Assembly (NCBI GenBank): GCA_015143295.1
Contig: CM026565.1
Location: 30,636,052-30,700,051, forward strand
Length of the DNA stretch: 64,000 nucleotides
Source: Tetracentron sinense
Taxonomy: Eukaryota; Streptophyta; Magnoliopsida; Trochodendrales; Trochodendraceae
Direction of reading: 5' to 3'
In this document: in pieces, positions 22,501 through 34,392 of the stretch
How the letters are laid out: the number at the start of each line of letters is the position of its first letter
How positions within the stretch are numbered: the first letter of the stretch is position 1
Translations under genes and position numbers: made by a program
Notes under the pieces: model-generated
Told to the model about the DNA's origin: nothing
Seen by the model: only the letters and a program-made list of their open reading frames with translations
Database searches by the model: none

Positions 22501-24057
22501 CATAACAAAAATTATACTAGAATAATACTAAATCAACTCCGTTTTATCGCAAAGAAAAAATAGGAAAAATGGAAAGAGTATATCATTTCGCCATGAAGAA
22601 ATGATTAGTATGATGCTTTTGATTCATATCAAGGACAATGCATTAACTTGTGATCAGTAACATAAATGGGCATCAATCTCCAAATTTGGACCTTTAGCTT
22701 CTTGATTTATGTTTAATGGATCGACTGTTCTGTTCATAATATGATTACATTGCCTCAAAGATTTTCCAGGTGCTAAATGAGCATACTCATCCACACAAGG
22801 AAGTACGATCGTAAATTGAAATATAAGGTAGAGTGGCAAATTAAGGTTCCGCATATCTCTCAAATGGTTAAACTCAGACTTGCATGATGAGAGATTATGT
22901 CTTGTGTCATAGCTCCAAACATCCTAACAAGGCAAGCACTTAACATTCCGTTGCGTCTGAATAAAAATACCCCATTTGGTTAGGGTATCGTGGTATCGAA
23001 GAAACTTCATATTATTGAGTAACTTCTATGATATACATTGATCTTGTAGAGGGTTTATATAGACAATCCAAGACTCCAAACTTAGAAAGATAACCTAAAA
23101 GATAATTCTCGATCTAATCAATACTAAAGATAGTAATTCAAGATTATGATTGTGATGTGCTCTCTGTGGTAAAGTGTATCTCATCTTACATTTATTTTCC
23201 TAGGTATAAATGGCATCACTTAACATGGATTTGAATCACCTTGCTAACGAGGTCGAAGTAAATCATCAGTGTTATCTCATTCAATTTAAAAGGAAAGAAA
23301 TGAAAATGTGGATTTGACTCACTTTGAACTTGATATTGCGTTCCATACTTTCCAGGCAATGCATCCTGTTCTTATCTTTATAATGACTTGTGTCTTTTAG
23401 GAATTTGATGATTAGAGGGATCATAACTCATTGCCCCAATTAGCTCTAGTACTTTAAACAAAACTACTCATAGATATTCCTTGAATCTTATATCCAACTG
23501 TCCTCTTGCATTGGTTGAAACAAAAGCTCTAATGGTGGTCCATGAACAAGTTTTTTTTTTGTTGCTGATTTGTCAAACTTAGATTGATATTTATGAATAC
23601 AGAAAAGCACTGCCAAACATTCCTTGAACCACCTCAACAAAGCTGTCTTGAATTATAGATGTCAGGACAATCCCATGAGAGAGAGAGAGCAACCATCTTT
23701 TTAAAGCTTATACTAAACATATTATATCTCCATTAATAAGAAAAAAAGAGAGAAGGGATTTCATAAGCTTCATGCACCAGACAATAAAGCTAGAAACCCT
23801 CTCTAACACAGACACTGGATAGTAGATTGAAACCACCAGAACTACATGGCTATACTTGTTATGGGAAAGCTAACAAAACGCAGAGAGATATAGGCGCCCT
23901 ATGCGAACATGGGTCATCAACCATGATTCAGTAGATCGTTCCCTAGCACCATAGAGAAACAAAAATAAAACAAAGACGGGCCCCCAAAAAAAAAAAAAAA
24001 AAAAAAAAAAGAGTAACTTGGAATACTATATAAGATAGTCTCTCTTGGTTTCTCTCC
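19520..24057. other. AT-rich interval without a recognisable gene
   Basis: Very AT-rich between 19.8 and 21.3 kb, with a (TA)n run at about 20783-20807. Stop codons are dense on both strands. Around 22190-22340 there is wording reminiscent of retrotransposon leaders (ACACAGATTTACGTGATT ... AAGGTGCCTACC), but no LTR pair, PBS or domain was found. An A-run lies at 23984-24010. Confidence 0.5.
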
Positions 24058-24784
24058 TTAGACTGCACTACCTGAAAAAAATAATATCCATGATTGTTGT
24101 AAGTATATATACAGTTTGATAATGAAAATAATATCCAATATATTAGAAAAGCTATATGTTGAATATGAAGAATTGTTACCGGAGTCCCTCGGTGCATTGC
24201 ATCTGAAACATTCCGTCCTGCTAGCGAAGTTGTGTTCATTGCACCCCGGCCTGTGTCGAGCTCCAAAATACATTCATATAATTAGGAATAATTCCATAAA
24301 ATATTATACATATTGAATTATTATTTTCTCAATTACTGATCTCATTTTCTTCAACTTCACATAAAAAAAGGAGTTAAAACTAAATTCACCTGGTGCAAAT
24401 CCAGTCACCAGACTTCCAACCAGAGCGGCCACTGCCACTTCCACCGCCTCCGCCGCCGCCGCCGCCGCCAAACCCAAAACCTCTTGAACGCGACATGTCA
24501 CCCTCAGACCCACCAGATGACTCATCCTTGAATGCACCACACTTGAAGCAACTCGAACGGCTAGCGAAGTTATGGGCTCCACAGTTTGCGGCGGAGCAGT
24601 ACCAGTCTCCGGGCCGGACGTCGGAGCCACTAAATCCAAATGATGATCCACCCCTCGCACTGAAACTTCCATAGTCATTACCTCTATCACCCATCTTCGG
24701 GTCCCCGCACCGGTGGCACGAATCCCGCCTTTGGAAGTTCAGGTGTTGGCATGACTTGCAATTCCAATCTCCTGGCCGGCTCAT
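24058..24784 (-). CDS. RanBP2-type zinc-finger protein, three exons
   Basis: Exons 24784-24390, 24250-24180 and 24071-24058 join in phase to 159 residues. Three zinc knuckles of the W-X-C-X2-4-C-X10-C-X2-C type are seen: GDWNCKSCQHLNFQRRDSC, then GDWYCSAANCGAHNFASRSSC, then GDWICTRPGCNEHNFASRTEC; the last is split by intron 1 and ends CFRCNAPRD. It matches the small plant RanBP2-type family (Arabidopsis At3g15680-like), thought to bind RNA. I chose the ATG at 24784 because the family starts MSRPGDWNC; the frame upstream has only a TTG. A run of about ten glycines, coded mainly by GGC, separates fingers two and three. The last exon codes only four residues and the stop. Confidence 0.9.
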
Positions 24785-26847
24785 CTTCTCTGTCTCTAAA
24801 TCCAAAGAACAAAAAGGAAAGGAGAGACATAGAAATCATATTTCAGTTAAAAAGGGAGAAACGAAAAAGAAATTATCTATTTCTATGACTCTCCTATAAC
24901 AAAATTTTAGCTCCATGAAATAGCAAATTAAAGATACCCAAATGGTCTCTCTTCTATATAGATGTTAAAAATATAGTATTATCTCTCCCTTATTATGCTA
25001 CTAGTGCTTGAACTAGAAAAAAGTAAAACCATACTAAAACTAAAACTAAACCTAATAAGAGGAACAGCATCAAATAACAACCCCAAGTTCTTTAACTTGA
25101 GGTTCTTCTTTGATAATAGGCGTTAATCGAACCCATGACGATATTGTTCAACTATGGCGATCAACCCGACGCAGTTGGGGTTGCCGGAGTTACAAGCCTA
25201 GGAAGTCATCAAGAAATGTAGAAAAACATTGAAAAGGAAGGATCTCTAAGGGTTCACCTTAAGAAAATGAAAGATGACTTCAAAGAAAGGAGAGTGAATA
25301 AAAGAAAGAAGAATAATAAAGGATTGTTGAGGGAATGTGTGATTTGGGAATGTAGGTTGGGGTTGTTTATATATACTTGGTTAGGCCTCAAGGATCGAGG
25401 TTGCCTGTGGAGGGTCGTGGATGTTCTTTTTCGTGTTCTTCACCTAGCCTCCTTGAACAATGGAATCTCAAAAAATCTAAAAGAAGAAAAAGAGATGAAT
25501 AAAATTTCAGATGGGATTCCAGAGAAAGAGCAAATTTTGAAATTGCTACTACTTCTTCTTTTAGGGCTAGCTTCTAGAGTTGGGAAATGCATCTGTGCAT
25601 GCACACATGCACACAAAATTCACATTTAAGTTCCATTTATGCCCCTCTTTATATGATTCCCAATCTATTATGTATTGTTGATCAAAAGCTTTTAATATTA
25701 TTCTCTCTATATCTTTCTAGTAGGGCTTCAGGAGGGGTGTTTTTTGAAGGGTTGTGGATCTGGCTTTCCCCCATTCCTCATTCACGTGGATGGCCACTCC
25801 TTCCTCCATTGGTGCCCGGCCACATGTGTGGGGGCATGGGTGCACACACACGCCCGCGACATCTGGCATGTATAGCCTGTCGTCGACCTTGAGTTCTTCA
25901 CGACTCACATTCGCATACGCAGTAATTGATAATTAGGGACTAATATTTTTTCTTAATTAGGATTAAGGAGGTGTGGAGATAGCCATATGTATATAGTTCA
26001 TCTGATACTGTAATAGGAGTCCTTTACACATAATCGTGAGCAAAATTAACTATCCATTATCACCTTATCGGCACCTAATCGAGTCTATCTAATGTCACTA
26101 ACATGTAACACGATTCTCTTTAACTCTATAATTCATCCCACTTGCACTTATGCTTTCCCTGAATAGCTCACAATTCAGGCTCACGCAGTTACGGTGCATA
26201 TGGTTTAGGTTCAACGCGCGCGCGACACTTGTGAAAATCGCCCAGGAATTTATTCCCCTCGATGCAAATCTATAACCAAATTCTATTCTCCCTAGTTTGT
26301 GCTCCTTTTCGCAATAATTCAAAAGCCATGTAGATTCAGTATGCTTGTCTTCTCATATCGATCGTGATAAGGCATAAAGAACATGTTGGGTAAACTTCCC
26401 ATGAAAAGATTTGTATTTCTATCTCCTCATTGGAATCCAAGTGAGTGGCACTCAGTTGGGGTCAAACCAAGTTGCACTACCTCGTCGAGCCGAGCTGAGC
26501 CAATTTGGTGGCCCATGTCCCACATAAAGCAACACAGGAGAAATTGTAACCTCTAAGCACAACAAACCTCATCCAGAATCTACTCAATTAAGTGACCCAT
26601 GAACCTTAGAAAGACCCTTTTGAATATTTTTATTTTAGAGCCCACATTTGCTGAGGTGGCGAATGGAATGGAAGTCCATGAAAGCACAGTGTGGCACAGG
26701 TGCCTGCATGTTGACCCAAGATTGGATAAGGGGGAATACAAATCACCATTTCTTACCATACACTGAATATTCTATACATTAAAACCTTAAGAGAAAGACC
26801 AATTCCTTATTCTTATCTCCATTTTTTTAAAGGACTTTGCTATATGT
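24785..26847. other. Upstream flank and intergenic region
   Basis: The first few hundred bases probably hold the leader and promoter of the RanBP2-type gene. Open frames at 25.3-25.9 kb have no domain or coding character and are not called. A CGCGCGCG run lies at 26215-26222. Confidence 0.4.
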
Positions 26848-26975
26848 TGAGACCTCATTAGGGCTCTAAGAGCATTGGATTTCAGGTGGGACCCATTTCA
26901 CACGGTAGGCCTCACCTGAAATCTCAGGCTCCTAGAGCATGGTCTCAGTGGTCTGGACCCTAAGGGGGGTCTCAG
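26848..26975. mobile_element. Short inverted-repeat element
   Basis: Arms TTGAGACCTCATTAGGG and, in reverse complement, CTGAGACCCCCCTTAGGG continue inward as a second imperfect pair (GGATTTCAGGTGGGACC with GGCCTCACCTGAAATCTC). About 128 bp; target duplication not resolved. Confidence 0.5.
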
Positions 26976-27509
26976 AAGCTTTATCCTTGTATAAAACAGG
27001 GGTCACATGTCTCTTTTCAATTATAGCTTGAGAACCACATGTTAATGTTCACTAAACTGGGAAAAATAGCTGTTGCTTTTCATCAGTTTTGAATATTCCC
27101 TTTTGGTACTTGAAAGTCAAAAGGGTTTTGAGAAAACCCCAGTTTTCAAAACTTCACAAAACATCAAATAACTTTATAGAGCTTAAATTGCATTTTGGCC
27201 AGTTTTTATGGTTCTGTTGGCCATTTATAGAATTCCTCTTCCAATTTTATCCCTTCATTTTTTGTCTTTTCATTCCCTGTTTTTCCCCCCCTCTTTGAGC
27301 ATAAACTTGTATTAAGGCCAGTGAGCTCTCAATTCCAAATTTACTAATCTAGATGTGCGATGAGATACACTGGAAATGATAAAGTGCATGTCATTTACCT
27401 TATTACAATGAGTTATAAATTCCCTAATAAGCCCAACTTCAAGATCTCAATACAGAATTCTATCATTTATCCTAATTTTCTAATTCTAAGATAATTTATC
27501 TTCTTGTGG

Positions 27510-27572
<63 letters not shown>

Positions 27573-29261
27573 CATCCATATAAGTTTCAGGTGCCCAAGT
27601 GTCATGTTAGACCACTTCATGGGTGAGCCATAGCTCATAAATATCATTTTAAAAAAAATAACAATAAATTAAATAAAGAAGCCCCAAAAAAAGCATTGAT
27701 CAAACAGTCATATCCCTCTAATCAAGAGCTAATATATTGAATGTCTAAAGAAAGGTAAATCTAGTTGAATGGGACACATTCCCATTATTATTATTATTAT
27801 TATTATTTATTCCTCTTTACCATTATATAAAAACGGCGATGGCCCAAACATATTGTCTAACTTTGATGGTCAAGATAATCTGCTTAGACTGATTTTTGGT
27901 CAAGGAGGTTATCTAGGTTGCACCCATCAAACTATGGGTTCCAATCCTTATCATGTGCTGCACCATATGCAGTTCAGATCAGCACTTGAATAGATTTGAT
28001 GGATAGATGGATGGATGAGAATTCTTACATGTAAAAAATACAAAAAAAGTGAGATAAGGAGCCAATCCAAGAGGCCTAAAGTTGTGAGTTTTTTCATTGA
28101 TTGAGAAAAAAATTGAAAGAGAGGGGCATCTTATGATTGTTTTGATGGGCAGAGATAATTAAGAGAGATGGGGTTCAAAAGAAAAGATCGAAAATAAAGG
28201 AAATGGTAGAGTTTCGATAAAGATAGTCGAAGCTGATGATGATGAGAAGTCTTCGAGGTTTCATTTGACCATCTTTTCTACTTTCTTCTTCACTTCTGTG
28301 GTTTCTCCTCTGTCATATTTTTTTCTTCTCTTTAACCCCTTTTTTTGACCCTCCTGTATGTATTTGAATTACTCTCTATCTCCCTCACTCTCTTTTGCTT
28401 TTCATCTCTGCAAAGAGAAAGAAGCATAGAAGCAATATATATCACTGCATCAGCTAGCCCACCTCTCTCTCTCTCTTATTATTTCTTCAATGCAAATGAA
28501 ATTTTTTTTTAAAAACCATTAAGAAGATCTGCCCTCCATTTTCTTGGGGACTGTTAAAGGGGGGGTCGTGGCAAACTGTCAAAGGAGCAAAAGAAAGGGG
28601 GCGGATTTGATTCTCCTTGGGAAATGCTGCCTTGCATGACCATGACCAAACCCCAACACTCACTAGGTTTCATGAGTCCCTCACCATCACCAACGTATTG
28701 CTTTTCTCTTTCTTCAGTATAGGAATGGGAGTAATACTCTTAACGGATTATTTTTAATCACTTAAAATCAATTTTAAGCGATTTTAGACTTGAGAATTCC
28801 GATCAGTTCACTAAGAAAAAATTGATTTTATCAAAATTTATTTCTCAAAAATCAATTTATTTCAAATTTAGATGAAGGGTGGTTTTGAGAGGAGAAAATC
28901 GGTTTTTATTTTATTTTATTTGAGAGACATTTGCGTATTCTTCAATTTTGAAAAAAATCAGTTTTCTTTTATGTATGTGAACCAAAAAAAATTATTTGCA
29001 CAAAATCACTTTTCTATCCGAAATCGATTCTATATAGAGTGTGAACCAAACAGTATTGCAATTATTTGGCAATTGATTTCTGCACAATCAATTCTTATCA
29101 CAATTAATTCTGGATAATAGAATCCTATCGAAACGGGCCCTCAGAATTTTTTTCTTTAAAAAAAAAACCCCAGAGATTCTCCATTACAAGGGAACATTTG
29201 TTGTTTCTTTAACCGGTTACTTTTTTATATAAAATAATTGTTTTAACCTATTGCAAAAGTG
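26976..29261. other. Intergenic with microsatellites
   Basis: Holds a long (TA)n run at 27511-27570 and an (ATT)n run at 27783-27808. The stretch 28735-29145 ends in CGAAACGGGCCCTCAG, a form common at MITE ends, but the other terminus was not found. No gene seen. Confidence 0.45.
27511..27570. repeat. (TA)n microsatellite, about 30 units
   Basis: Uninterrupted TA repeat of about 60 bp, likely to be length-variable between individuals. Confidence 0.95.
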
Positions 29262-32099
29262 ATTGATTAAAGTCATTTACAAGAGGAAGACAACAACATG
29301 TGTTGCTTCATTAGTGAGAGTAGGGAATTCTGAGAGCATAGATAGTATTCAAAAGGAGAATTCTGAGTTTTTGGAGCTTGAGGAGATATCAACCAGGGAT
29401 GTGTTGAAGCTTCGAGATGAGAATGTACAGTTAGAACAACACACACCGGTACCTGAGATATCATCTAGAACAATTATACCTCATGCTCGCTTTTCACCTT
29501 TTCTCCATTATCTATTGTTGATAGATAATGGTGAACCAGAAAGCTATCAGGAAGTACTGCAAACAAAAATTAAGGTTGAGTGGGAGCTTGCTATGGATGT
29601 GAGATGGACTCCCTCTCATCCAACCAGACATGAAATTTAGTGAAGCTACCTGAAAGGAAATTTTTTTTTGCATGACAAGTGATTTACAGGTCAAAGCAAA
29701 AACATGGCAGTTCAAAGAGATACAAGGCCAGATTGGGAGTAAAAGACTTTCAGCTGAAGGAAATGATTGACTTTATTGAAATTTTCTCATCAATTGTGAA
29801 GTTGTCAACAATCAGACAAATTCTTAGTATAGTGGATGTAAAGGATTTACATCTAGAGCAGTTGGATGCAAAAACGGTTTTTCTTCATGGTGACCTAGAA
29901 TAAGAAATCTACATGCAGCTGCCATAGGGATATGCAAATGCCGGGAAGGAAAGTTTGGTGTGTAAGCTTAAGAAGAACTTATATGGCTTGAAACAAGCTT
30001 CCAGGTAATGGTATATCAAGTTCGATACCTTCATGAATGACAAAGGATATAGGATATGCCATTCAGATCATTACCATTATTTGAAAAGATTTAAGTCATC
30101 ATGCATACATAATTGATTACAAAATTAAGGATATCCTTCTATTATATGTTGATGATATGCTTGTAGCGGGATCAAGCATGAAAGAAATTTCAAACTTGAA
30201 GAAGCAACTCTCGGAGGAATTCATTATGAAAGACTTGGGTCCCTCAAAGTAGATACTTGGCATGAGGATCACTAGGGATAGACCTAACAAGAGTTTGAAG
30301 CTATCTCGGGTAGATTATGTGGCCAAGCTACTGAAGAGATTCAACATGGAAGGTGCTAAGTCAGTTAGCACTCCTTTGGCAAGTCACTTTAAACTTTTAG
30401 TAAAATAGGGCATTGAAACTTAGATAAAATTGGAGTTAAGATACCATTTGCATCTGCAGTTGGTAGTCTAATGTACACAATGATGTGTATAAGACCAAAC
30501 ATTACTCAAGCGGTGGAAGTAGCAACAGATTTAATTTATGAGCAACCCAGGAAATGAGCATTGGGTAGCCATGAAGTGGATTCTAAGGTACTTGAGAGGT
30601 ACTATAGAAAAAGCTTTATATTATGGAGGTTCAAAAATCAGTCTACAAGGATTTTTTTTATTATGATATGGCAGGGAATATGGATAGCAGGAAGAGCACC
30701 ACAGGGTATGTGTTACCCTGGGCAGTGGAGCAGCCAGTTGGGTCTCAAGGTTACAGAAGATAGTCTCCCTTTCGACATTTGAAGCAGAATATGTTGTAGC
30801 AACGGAAGCTTGCAAGGAGATGGTATGGCTTCAGAGTTTCTTAAATGAATTGGGCATGAAACAAGAGAATTGTGAATTACACAGTGATAGTCAAAGTGCA
30901 ATTCACCTGGCAAAGAACTCAGTCTTTCATGTGAGGACAAAGCACATCAATATTCAATACCATTTCATCAGACCACTATTGGAGGAGGAATTGATATTTT
31001 TAGAGAAGATCCACACAAGCCTAAACCCTGCAGACATGTTGACCAAGACGGTTACTACAGAGAAGCTGAACCCATGTTCAGTTTATGCTGGTCTTCAAAC
31101 TTGAAGATAAGGTGATTCAAACCAGCTTTCATAGGGGAGTGGCACTATAGATGAAGCAAGTACATCGGATGAACTCTTGGAGATCAGTCTCCAAGTGGGA
31201 GATTGTTGGAGTGTGAAGCCTGATCTGAAGAAACCGGTCGATGGGTTCCCAAACATGTCGACCATTGTTCATGGTTTTACCATATTCGGAAATCCAATAG
31301 CCAATTTTGGTAAACCGGTCGAACTGTTTGGAAAACCAGTCGATCGATTATCGTAGACCTTGGGTTTTTTAGTCCGAATTTAGCCTATTTTGAGCTTAGT
31401 ATATAAGATACTTTGTGCTAGGGTTTCATCATTCATTCACTACTACAAATATGTTGATTCTATAAAAGAAGTAACCACGTTTTATTATCTCTTCAACTAT
31501 GAAAATATAAACTTTAGTTAATTAATTAAAGTTACGATCATAGTTACAAAAAAAACACTATTGATATAAGAAAATGGATCACGCTGAAAATAATTAAGGT
31601 GATCGAAACTCCTATTATCACTAAAAAGTCACTTCATCTCTCTCTTTGCACTCATATTTTGAACATAGTCCTTAACTACATATGTTTCTTCTTCTAGCAA
31701 CCACTGCATTATTCTATCTCACAAAAGTTCCATTCCATTTAACCTCCTGCATCCATTCCGTTTAAATTCTAGCATCCGTTCCATTCAACCTCTGGTAATT
31801 GTTCCCTCATTTCGTCAGATATGTATTCTTTCTATGTCTTCTTTCATTTATTTTCACCCAAATGATTAAACAAATACTCAAAACATATTGAACGGAGGAC
31901 TTCCAATGACAAATCATTTTTAATTGAGAAAGTTTCAAATGACAAATTTATGCTTTTGACATAAAGTAGACAATACTTTTATGCTTTCAGCATTTGAATA
32001 AGGCTTTATTGTTTAATTATACATTTGTTCATAATAATCATGCCATAAACACAACATTTTGACACAGAGCCAAGTACCAGTGGTCCTACCTTAAAAAAA

Positions 32100-33530
32100 A
32101 TGCAGAGGCTCCACCATGCTTGAAAAGAAAATTCAGAAGCAAAATAATACCATTGATGAGAAGAAAATTGTTGAATTAAATCCTAGTGGAATACCAACTG
32201 GTGAAAATAAAAAAGATTTGGGTTCTACCATTGGTGTTTATGTACGTGAAATTCCAATTTTTTTTATAGGAATTGGAAACAAGCTCCAGCTGAGGTTAAA
32301 GACAAGCTTTGAGAACAGTTGACTGTAAGAATCTTTGCATATATAATATTCATACTATTTTTTGTCTATATATATGCAATTCTTTGAATTTATGCATAAA
32401 TACACTTAGAAAATATATGTTTACACTGACTTTGTCTATATGTGTTACTGTAGCAAGAATTTGATCTTGGAGAAAGCTACAAGAAGCAATTTTTGAAAAA
32501 AATTTAATTTCTCTTGGAAGACATTCAAGAAGTACCTCTGGAAGAAACACATTTCTCTATTTATTGCCAGTGAGGATGTCGATCTAATAAATTTTCCCAT
32601 AAAGTATGTACATATTAGGCCTGAACAATGGGATGTGTTTCTAAATTATACTCTTTCAAATGAATTCAAGGTTGGTAAAAATTATAATTACTTATCTATT
32701 TTATTTAATCTTTGTACTTTACTTGAACTTATGCTTAATTATATTAATATTTTCAAACCTTAAGTAAAATAAATAAAGAAATAAGGAAGAAGAATATATA
32801 TCCTCATCGTCTAAGTAGGGGGGTTATGATGGGGTTGAAAGAAAATTTGTGAGTGTTTAGATTTCTAGAATTTACTATTATGTAACTATTATACTAATTA
32901 TTAGCCTAAATACTAATCTTTAATATTTAATATTTGGCAAATGACTGAATCCACTTCTCAAGGGCAGCCAATTGAGAAAGTGGAGAGACATATTTGTGGG
33001 TTAAGGCCCTACAAAGACCACAATGCCAATATACTTCTGATGAGACAAGAAAGAATTCTACAGAAATTGTAAGTGTTTATTTGATTATTAGTTTTCTTCT
33101 CATGTGTGTTTCTTTGTTGGCATATTTTTTGATTAGCTGAATGCTTCTTATATAGAAACAATTTGAACAGAAATATGTCGAGGGTGGAAGGAGCATACTT
33201 ACTGATGAGAGATTTAACATTCCTATGACGGTGTTAAGTCCAGAACATTCAGGCAGTGAGACAACTCGTTGTCCGCATGATATATTGGGGTTGCCCCAAA
33301 TGTACCAAATTAATACTCGACATGTGTGCATGAAGTTCAAGAATTCAAATCTCAACTGCAGGAAATACAAGAAAGGGATAAGCAAAGAGAAGATAAGGAG
33401 CAACAATCCCTTAAAAGGGAGGAAAATCATAATTTGCTAGTACAGAAATTAATGACTCAAGTGGTTGTTCATCAATCTGCACAGTCATCTGCTGGTAGTT
33501 CATTCCAAATTGTATGTAAATAGTTTGGTT
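32100..33530 (+). pseudogene. Plant CACTA transposase-associated remnant
   Basis: Plus-strand pieces read SEDVDLINFPIKYVHIRPEQ-WDVFLNYTLSNEFK (32565-32670), KINKEIRKKNIYPHRLSRGG (about 32768-32825) and a Gln/Glu/Lys-rich coiled stretch FKSQLQEIQERDKQREDKEQ (about 33340-33400). These resemble the plant Ptta/En/Spm transposase family that accompanies CACTA elements. Segments are separated by AT-rich introns, and intact splicing is not demonstrated. Confidence 0.7.
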
Positions 33531-34392
33531 CACTAGATTTGTTATTACAATATATTGTTTTGATATGATATAATATTATTTACTAATTTTTATACAATAG
33601 GTGAAAGCTGCACAAGGACTGACTACTCTCTCTCCAAACTCATCAGACAATTTTCTCAAATAAAGGGTGTACGTATTTATTCAATTTAATTAATTATCTA
33701 TTAGTTATATTATTGTAAATTATTACAGATGCTTAATTAAAAAGTCATTGGTGTGTAAACATATAAACCAATAGACTTCATAGTTTAGCAATATTCATGA
33801 GTTATAGATTTCATTCATCTTAGGTGGAAGCTGCACAATCAACAATTATTAATTCTTTGGAGGAATTGAAGCATTGACTTGGTGAGAATTATAAGGATGA
33901 TGCAGTTCTAACTTTAGCATATGATCTGAAAATTATCATAACATATTTTGATGCATTGTATATCACAAAGGACAATGTCACAGAATTGTGTATAGATAAC
34001 GATATCGGTGTAATTTTGATTCTTGTATATATATGGTGAGACAACTCAAGAATTAATTAAAATTGTTTTTTTTGCTTTATTATTATTAATATTTAGAATT
34101 GTTAATTATTTCAGAATAATATATGAACTACTATTGGGTGATAATAACAAAAGAAAGTATATATTTTTCGACCCCAACTAACATTAAATCCAAAGGATGT
34201 CAAGACAGAGATAACAAGAAAATTGCATTTAGCGAAGAATAATTAACTACTCATTATACAATATAATGTTGGGTAAATTTCTTTCTACTTCTCTCATGTT
34301 ATTTGACTTACTAAGTATGAATACTATTAATTCTTTAAGTTGAAGTATTCGTTTAAAATGAAATTTTATAATTCATTTTTCAATTGCAGAAA

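Noticed and set aside
24782-24805. Extra N-terminal codons on the RanBP2-type gene
   Set aside because: The upstream start would be TTG; family members begin at MSRPGDWNC.
25267-25936. Several overlapping open frames
   Set aside because: No coding character, no homology that I can recall, and they overlap in conflicting frames on both strands.
28735-29145. MITE ending in CGAAACGGGCCCTCAG
   Set aside because: Only one end is recognisable; no inverted partner or target duplication was found.
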